Assembly (NCBI RefSeq): GCF_035222275.1
Contig: NC_085884.1
Location: 1,984,001-2,048,000, forward strand
Source of the DNA: Podospora bellae-mahoneyi
Taxonomy: Eukaryota; Ascomycota; Sordariomycetes; Sordariales; Podosporaceae
Direction: 5' to 3'
Length of the DNA stretch: 64,000 nucleotides
The notes beneath the pieces were generated by a model. It was given only the letters and a program-made list of their open reading frames with translations. It was not told where the DNA came from and searched no databases. Both the position numbers and the translations under genes were made by a program. Below, piece after piece: positions 59,492 through 64,000 of the stretch; position 1 is the stretch's first letter; the number at the start of each line of letters is the position of its first letter.

Positions 59492-60598
59492 CTAAGCCCC
59501 AATCACCCACAGCTCCACCCCCAAAACCCCAAACTTCTCCCCTTCATCACTCAGCGGCTCGTTGCCAAAAGTCTGGCACGTCGAGCTCACCCCCTTTTCC
59601 AGTCCACTGTCCAGCCAGAGACCAAACCTCCCGTCGCCGGCGCCCACCGAGAGGTACTGCTGCCCGCAGAGCATGTAGTACTCGTTCACGCCGCTGTAAG
59701 GGAACGCCTTGAACCGGATGGAGTGCGCGTTCACCTGGCCAGACGCGACGTTTTGCTCGGCCCTGATGGTGGTGCTCCTGCCCACGTCGGGGGTGTCTTC
59801 GCTGTCGATGAGTGACGGTGGTGGGGGCAGGGGTGCCTGAACCGAGGCCCTCCAGAGGAAGCACTCGCCTGTGCCAAAGTAATTGGGTGTGATGTGGGGG
59901 ACGTCAGAGAGGTAGGCTCCAAAGATCTATTACAGGCAGTTGTTAGTATAAGATGTTTTGGGGGGGAATGAGAGGGAAGAATAAAAACATACACCGCCCT
60001 CAGTATCCCTCACAGCCAAAACAAACCCAACCCTCTTCCCCCGGTACCTGTCACATTTGTCGTACAATGTCGCCAGACTCGCCCCGTCTTGATCAAGACT
60101 GTACACCAGATTCCACTCGTCCACAATCGACAAGCGGGTAGGCACCAGATTCCGCACCTCCTCCGCAATCGCGGGGGTGAGCAACCTCGATTCTGTCCTC
60201 GTGCGAGCGCTAAAGCCGAGAAGCTGCAGAGGTTCCAATTGCGGCAGGCCCATGGGCGACGGCACCCTGTGGTGGAAATGCGGAGGGGTGTATATCCCGT
60301 CCATACTCTTGCCCAGATTCATACCGTCGTCCTCGCCGTCTGGCTGGTAAGTGTGCGCGTGTCGGAGAGTTGGGAGACTGTTTTCCGTCGACAGGGAAGG
60401 AGAGGGTTCGGAAGTGAATCGCCGGAAGAGACCGCCCCAGAGCAAGTTGGAGAAATACGATGAGCCGGCGGTTTCGGTGTGAGAAGTGGTGGGGGTGATG
60501 GCGCCGGGTGAAGAGGCCGGAGAGGAGTCCGGGTCAGGAGACTGGCGGGTGTTGAGGTTGTGGGTTTTCTGGGAGGAGGAGGAAGTGTAGAAGCTCAT
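59492..60598 (-). CDS. OXR1: OXR1, TLDc-domain oxidation resistance protein
   Basis: TLDc-domain protein linked in yeast to oxidative-stress resistance and, more recently, to V-ATPase disassembly. Two exons (60598-59993, 59926-59492), 346 aa. The first 140 residues are Ser/Thr/Pro-rich. The TLDc domain runs from about 155 to the end: VPTRLSIVDEWNLVYSLDQDGASLATLYDKC, FVLAVRDTEGG/IFGAYLSDV, YFGTGECFLWRAS, the segment VNEYYMLCGQQYLSVGAGDGRFGLWLDS, and CQTFGNEPLS...FGVLGVELWVIG. The intron falls at the GG/IFGAYL block, restoring the conserved text. It reads toward the MAP kinase. Confidence 0.94.
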
Positions 60599-61327
60599 GG
60601 CTGAACTATTTTTCTGGGCTAGGCGCTGTAATGGTGTGGCTGGCTTGGTGGTGAGGGGTATCGACTTGCAGGAGCCGAACCGTTGACAGGGAAGAAGCAG
60701 CCAAACAGGACCCGTTGCAGCTATAGGTTCAGTGGGGATCAGCGAATCGTGCAGGTTGGCAGTAGATCCGAGATAGCCGTCGATAAGAAGGCTGCAATGA
60801 GGAGCAGTCAATGGTGATGTTTCGGGCAGAGGTGGCGGTGGCCATGAATAGGCTAGAATTCTCGAGTGGTGATGATGTTGTACAGTTGGGGGTTGCGAAT
60901 GCTGATGACGAGGAGCAAAGAGCTTTGATACTGGAATGCATGATCGTCAGTGGATGGAGGGCGCCTTGCTTCAAGATATGGACTGTGCTAGCGTATGCGG
61001 ATAGCCAGCACAGCGAACACGTAACCGAAACACAGCGGTACCTTGGCATTAGCCTCTGAGGTGGTACTTTAGGTAACCGTTAGGTAACTTTGCCTTCGGC
61101 GGAAGTACTGGTACCCAATCATGCAACAATCGAGTCGGCCAGCGGGGTTCATCGCCCGACATCTCGGCATCGTGAACCACTCAGGCCCTCACCAAGCCTC
61201 TCAGGGCAATGTTCTCGAACCGTCACCTGAGGCTTGGCCCGTCAGGTACCGTGTCTCGCAGCAGTTTTTTCTCTCTCACGTGAATTCAGATGGATTTTCA
61301 ATATGTGAATCATGGTTGGTTGTAGTC
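60599..61327. other. Intergenic, OXR1 promoter and HEM4 3' flank
   Basis: 729 bp with no supported gene; the 60720-60800 stretch is likely leader of OXR1 and the part near 61300 is HEM4 3' sequence. Confidence 0.45.
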
Positions 61328-62284
61328 CTACTCTAAAGTCCTATAGCCAGTGATGGCATTCCATACTCCTTCAGGACTGGGCTGTTCCGCCGACACTTCT
61401 GGTTCGTACCCAAAGCTGTGAATCAGATGATCCCGGGTGGTCGGTCCAATGGTAGCAATATACGTGCTTCGGTTTGGCTCCTTCGGTTTCGCCTTGCCAC
61501 TGCTCTCGTCCAAGAGGTCCAATGCGCTGAGCATGCTGTCACACCCACTAGGGGAGAAGACAACAACCCATCTCCGTGGCCGGTCAGCCGTAGTCTGGAG
61601 ACGCTGTGAGAAGTCGTCCCTGAACGACTTCATCTCTCCCGTGCCATAGATCACCACCTCGTCCAATTGCCACCCGGCCCCAGTCAAAACCTTGGGGATA
61701 GTATCCCGCCTTTTGTCCCCGACAAGAAACAGCAAAGCAGGCACGGACTCCTGATCCTTATACCACGCCCGGTAGTGGTCAAGAATATATGGCGCTAAAG
61801 TCTCGCCATTGCCCGTATGCTCTCCGAAAACCTGCAAAGCTGGAACCTGAGGAACAGCCTTCAGAGCTCGGGTTGTGGCTGGGCCGACACTGTAGACGGG
61901 AATGTCCTGGAGAAACGGCCAGTTATCTTCACCTACAAGTTGCTCACCTTTAGCCACTCAGTCATTCACAAGCCTGTCGAGCTTCGAAGATGGACGAGTC
62001 TCACCTCTCCCTTCCTCGACAAGCTTAGTGAAAGCCTCGACAGCCCGCTGGGAAGTGAAAATCATGCCACCGTATTGTTTGCCCTCAGTCCTTCCTATTT
62101 GCTTGTTCTTGAGGATTCCGCGCACTTTGGCCATGCCCTGGTCGTCGAATTGGTGCTCAAGCACAGGGACGAACTCGGGATCATATTCGGAGCCATTGCC
62201 GTCAGGGGTCGAGAACTTTTCCTCGTAATGGTCGCCAGCAGAAGACTTTGTCTTGAGCAGGTAGACGGGTATTTTTGGTGACAT
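61328..62284 (-). CDS. HEM4: HEM4, uroporphyrinogen-III synthase
   Basis: Cytosolic enzyme closing hydroxymethylbilane to uroporphyrinogen III in haem synthesis. Two exons (62284-62005, 61947-61328), 299 aa. The two-lobe HemD fold shows VYLLKTKS at the start, YGGMIFTSQRAVEAFTKLVEEGR, VYSVGPATTRAL, EHTGNGETLAPYIL, ALLFLVGDKRRDTIPKVL, VVVFSPSGCDSML and YIATIGPTTRDHL, matching the family in order. The frame stays open upstream of the ATG at 62284, but MSPKIPVYLLKTK fits the family start. It is head to head with ERV1. Confidence 0.95.
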
Positions 62285-62660
62285 GTTGCTGAGAGCCAGG
62301 ATGCTGAAGGGTGATATGGCCTTTGCTTCTTCCCCGAACAACTGGTTGAGGAGAAAAGGGGAACTTTTTAAACTGGGATGGGATGAAATGCACAAGACAT
62401 TGAGGCGGCATCCTGGGAGATGGCGGGGAGTGTGTCTGCCCCACCAAAGCTTTATCGATAACATTTTTCGCGGGGACCCTGGCCCCTGTTCATCGCAACG
62501 CTCACAGGGGGTTCCGATCGCCTGGGAATACATGATTGGAAATTTCCATGGTTGACGGCTGACAAATGAACAGTTTCTTGGTTGTCAAATATCACCAACG
62601 ATTGTGGACTGTTTTAGTTATTGTACACATACACACACGTCTCTCAGCCTCAGACATATA
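62285..62660. promoter_or_regulatory. Divergent promoter, HEM4 and ERV1
   Basis: 376 bp separate the two start codons, the shortest divergent gap in the window, so shared promoter elements are plausible. No motif is called. Confidence 0.5.
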
Positions 62661-63268
62661 ATGGCAAACGATATCCAAGACCGAGACGAGCAGGCCACTA
62701 CAGCCGCGGCCGCTAACACAAGCCAGCCTCTCCCCAAGGGTGTAGTCTTGGGCAAGGATGGCAAACCGTAAGCATATCTTCTCACCAACCTTGCATTTTC
62801 ACCTTATTAACACCTCACAGTTGCCGTTCTTGCACTGCCGGTGCCGACTTCGCAGCTTGGACTAGCCAGGCCAAAACAATGACGGCCCTCTCCACTGGCA
62901 AACCTGTTCCCGCTGTCAAGAAACGGAGAGACTGCCCTCCAGACGTTGTAGCTCTCGGCCGGTCATCATGGACCCTCCTCCACTCCATCGCGGCCACCTA
63001 CCCCGAGAAGCCAACCCCTTCCGAGCAGTCCGATGTCATCTCTTTTATGAAGTTGTTCTCAAAGCTGTACCCTTGCTGGGTGTGCGCCGAAGATTTCCAA
63101 GAGTACATCGAGCGGAAGCAAATCAAAGCTGGAAGCAGGGATGAGTTTGGAAACTGGCTGTGTGAGGCACATAACGGTGTGAACAAGAAGCTGGGGAAGA
63201 AGACCTTTGACTGCAGTAGGTGGTTGGAGAGGTGGAGAGATGGGTGGAAGGACGGGAGTTGTGATTGA
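62661..63268 (+). CDS. ERV1: ERV1, FAD-linked sulfhydryl oxidase
   Basis: Intermembrane-space oxidase that reoxidises Mia40 and passes electrons to cytochrome c, driving disulphide-dependent protein import. Two exons (62661-62767, 62821-63268), 184 aa. The shuttle Cys pair is C37-R-S-C40 in the flexible N-terminus. The ERV/ALR domain follows: LGRSSWTLLHSIAATYPEKPT, then the catalytic Cys pair at 121 and 124 (YPCWVCAEDFQEYI), and the structural pair in the WLCEAHNGVNKKLGKKTFDC stretch, with the FAD-binding His and Asn in CEAHNGVN. All expected cysteines are present. The split of the shuttle domain by a 53-nt intron matches the phase exactly. Confidence 0.97.
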
Positions 63269-63966
63269 GGAGATGGATGATCGCGATGTGGGGGATGTCA
63301 ACAAGCATCTGCGGATTGCGATTACAGGCGTTCAGACGGATTGGAGGATGCGTTAAATCGGCGTTATGATTTTGGTGGTGATATTCTTTGATGTTTTTGC
63401 CATACGGTTGGTCAGGGGCGGCTCATCTCTTCTCACTTGGCTAAATACCCAGCGCATATAGAAGTCATTCTCGACCTATACTATTCAAGCTCTCTCTTAT
63501 ACACCATAGCACCACTCCCTCCATCTTCGAATTTCAATCTCATCCAACATGTATCGGCCGATCTGCGCCCCTGAAGAAGCCATTACGGGAACCGGGGCTC
63601 TCACATGCCGGAATCGGTCCGGCCCACTTTCCACAATTCCATGACATCACCCCTCGATAATGAGAGTCAATGAGCAATGGCTTAACCCTAGACCAACGGC
63701 CGCCATGATCTTGTCCCCGCGGCCATGGTGTCATTTATGCGCATTCTTTACCATTTCACAACATCCCAGCGTGACAAAGGTGGTCTGATATTGTTGCTAG
63801 CGATTAGCTAAGCTGCTCACTATCTCATTGCGAACTGGTCAAGGCCAGGCACTGATCTATTACTTGAGCCAGGGAGAGTCCCACGAGTTGCCGCTTTTTC
63901 CTTTTCAATTGACTGAGCTCAGTGCTTTAAGCCCTTAACTCTTCTGGACAGCCAAACATCCCGAAA
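63269..63966. other. Intergenic after ERV1
   Basis: 698 bp, ERV1 3' sequence and presumably the promoter of a gene beyond the window. No coding signal. Confidence 0.45.
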
Positions 63967-64000
63967 ATGGCCATCGACATTAGAACACAAGGCTTGAAGA
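63967..64000 (+). CDS. Possible start of a gene cut by the window end
   Basis: ATG in a good context (CCGAAAATGGCC) opens MAIDIRTQGLK and remains open to the edge. Only 11 codons are visible, so this is a suggestion, not a supported product. Confidence 0.3.
   Translation, partial: MAIDIRTQGLK

Overview
This window looks like chromosomal DNA of a filamentous ascomycete. Most genes are cut by short spliceosomal introns, typically 53-75 nt, with GTANGT donors, CTAAC/CTGAC-like branch sites and YAG acceptors. Protein wording (a MAK-2/Pmk1 MAP kinase nearly identical to the Sordariomycete form, a Pezizomycotina-type Zn2Cys6 factor, a fungal P58IPK) points to the Sordariomycetes, probably Sordariales; the species cannot be named from sequence alone. 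Twenty-four complete genes are supported, plus one possible start at the right edge. Exon junctions were worked out by hand, and every multi-exon model keeps an open frame through all its junctions.

Layout, left to right: EMG1 (-); a secreted GQGN-repeat protein (+); an SLM1-type BAR/PH protein (+); a 14-TM MFS transporter (+); GAR1 (-); a DNAJC3/P58IPK co-chaperone (+); an MRS3/4 mitochondrial iron carrier (-); ATG9 (-) head to head with COG6 (+); a MIT/AAA ATPase of the Sap1/spastin type (+); mitochondrial uS17 (-); LDB17 (-); LRO1 (-) head to head with NAA30/MAK3 (+); a DUF1917 protein (-) head to head with DPH7 (+); MSN5/exportin-5 (+); a Zn2Cys6 factor (+); an unnamed small membrane protein (-); SEC24 (+); the Fus3/Kss1-type MAP kinase (+); OXR1 (-); HEM4 (-) head to head with ERV1 (+).

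Most of the content is conserved housekeeping. Membrane traffic and autophagy are well represented (SEC24, COG6, ATG9, LDB17, SLM1, LRO1). There are also ribosome or translation factors (EMG1, GAR1, uS17m, DPH7, NAA30) and mitochondrial iron, haem or redox genes (MRS3/4, HEM4, ERV1, OXR1). I see no secondary-metabolite cluster, transposon, viral remnant, tRNA, rRNA or CRISPR array, and no obviously new multi-gene system. The most distinctive items are the 40-unit 12-bp minisatellite inside the secreted protein gene, a GC-AG intron in MSN5, a 9-bp repeat array in the ATG9/COG6 shared promoter, an in-frame stop-free intron in COG6, a very long N-terminal extension on the MFS transporter, and a small single-pass membrane protein I cannot name.
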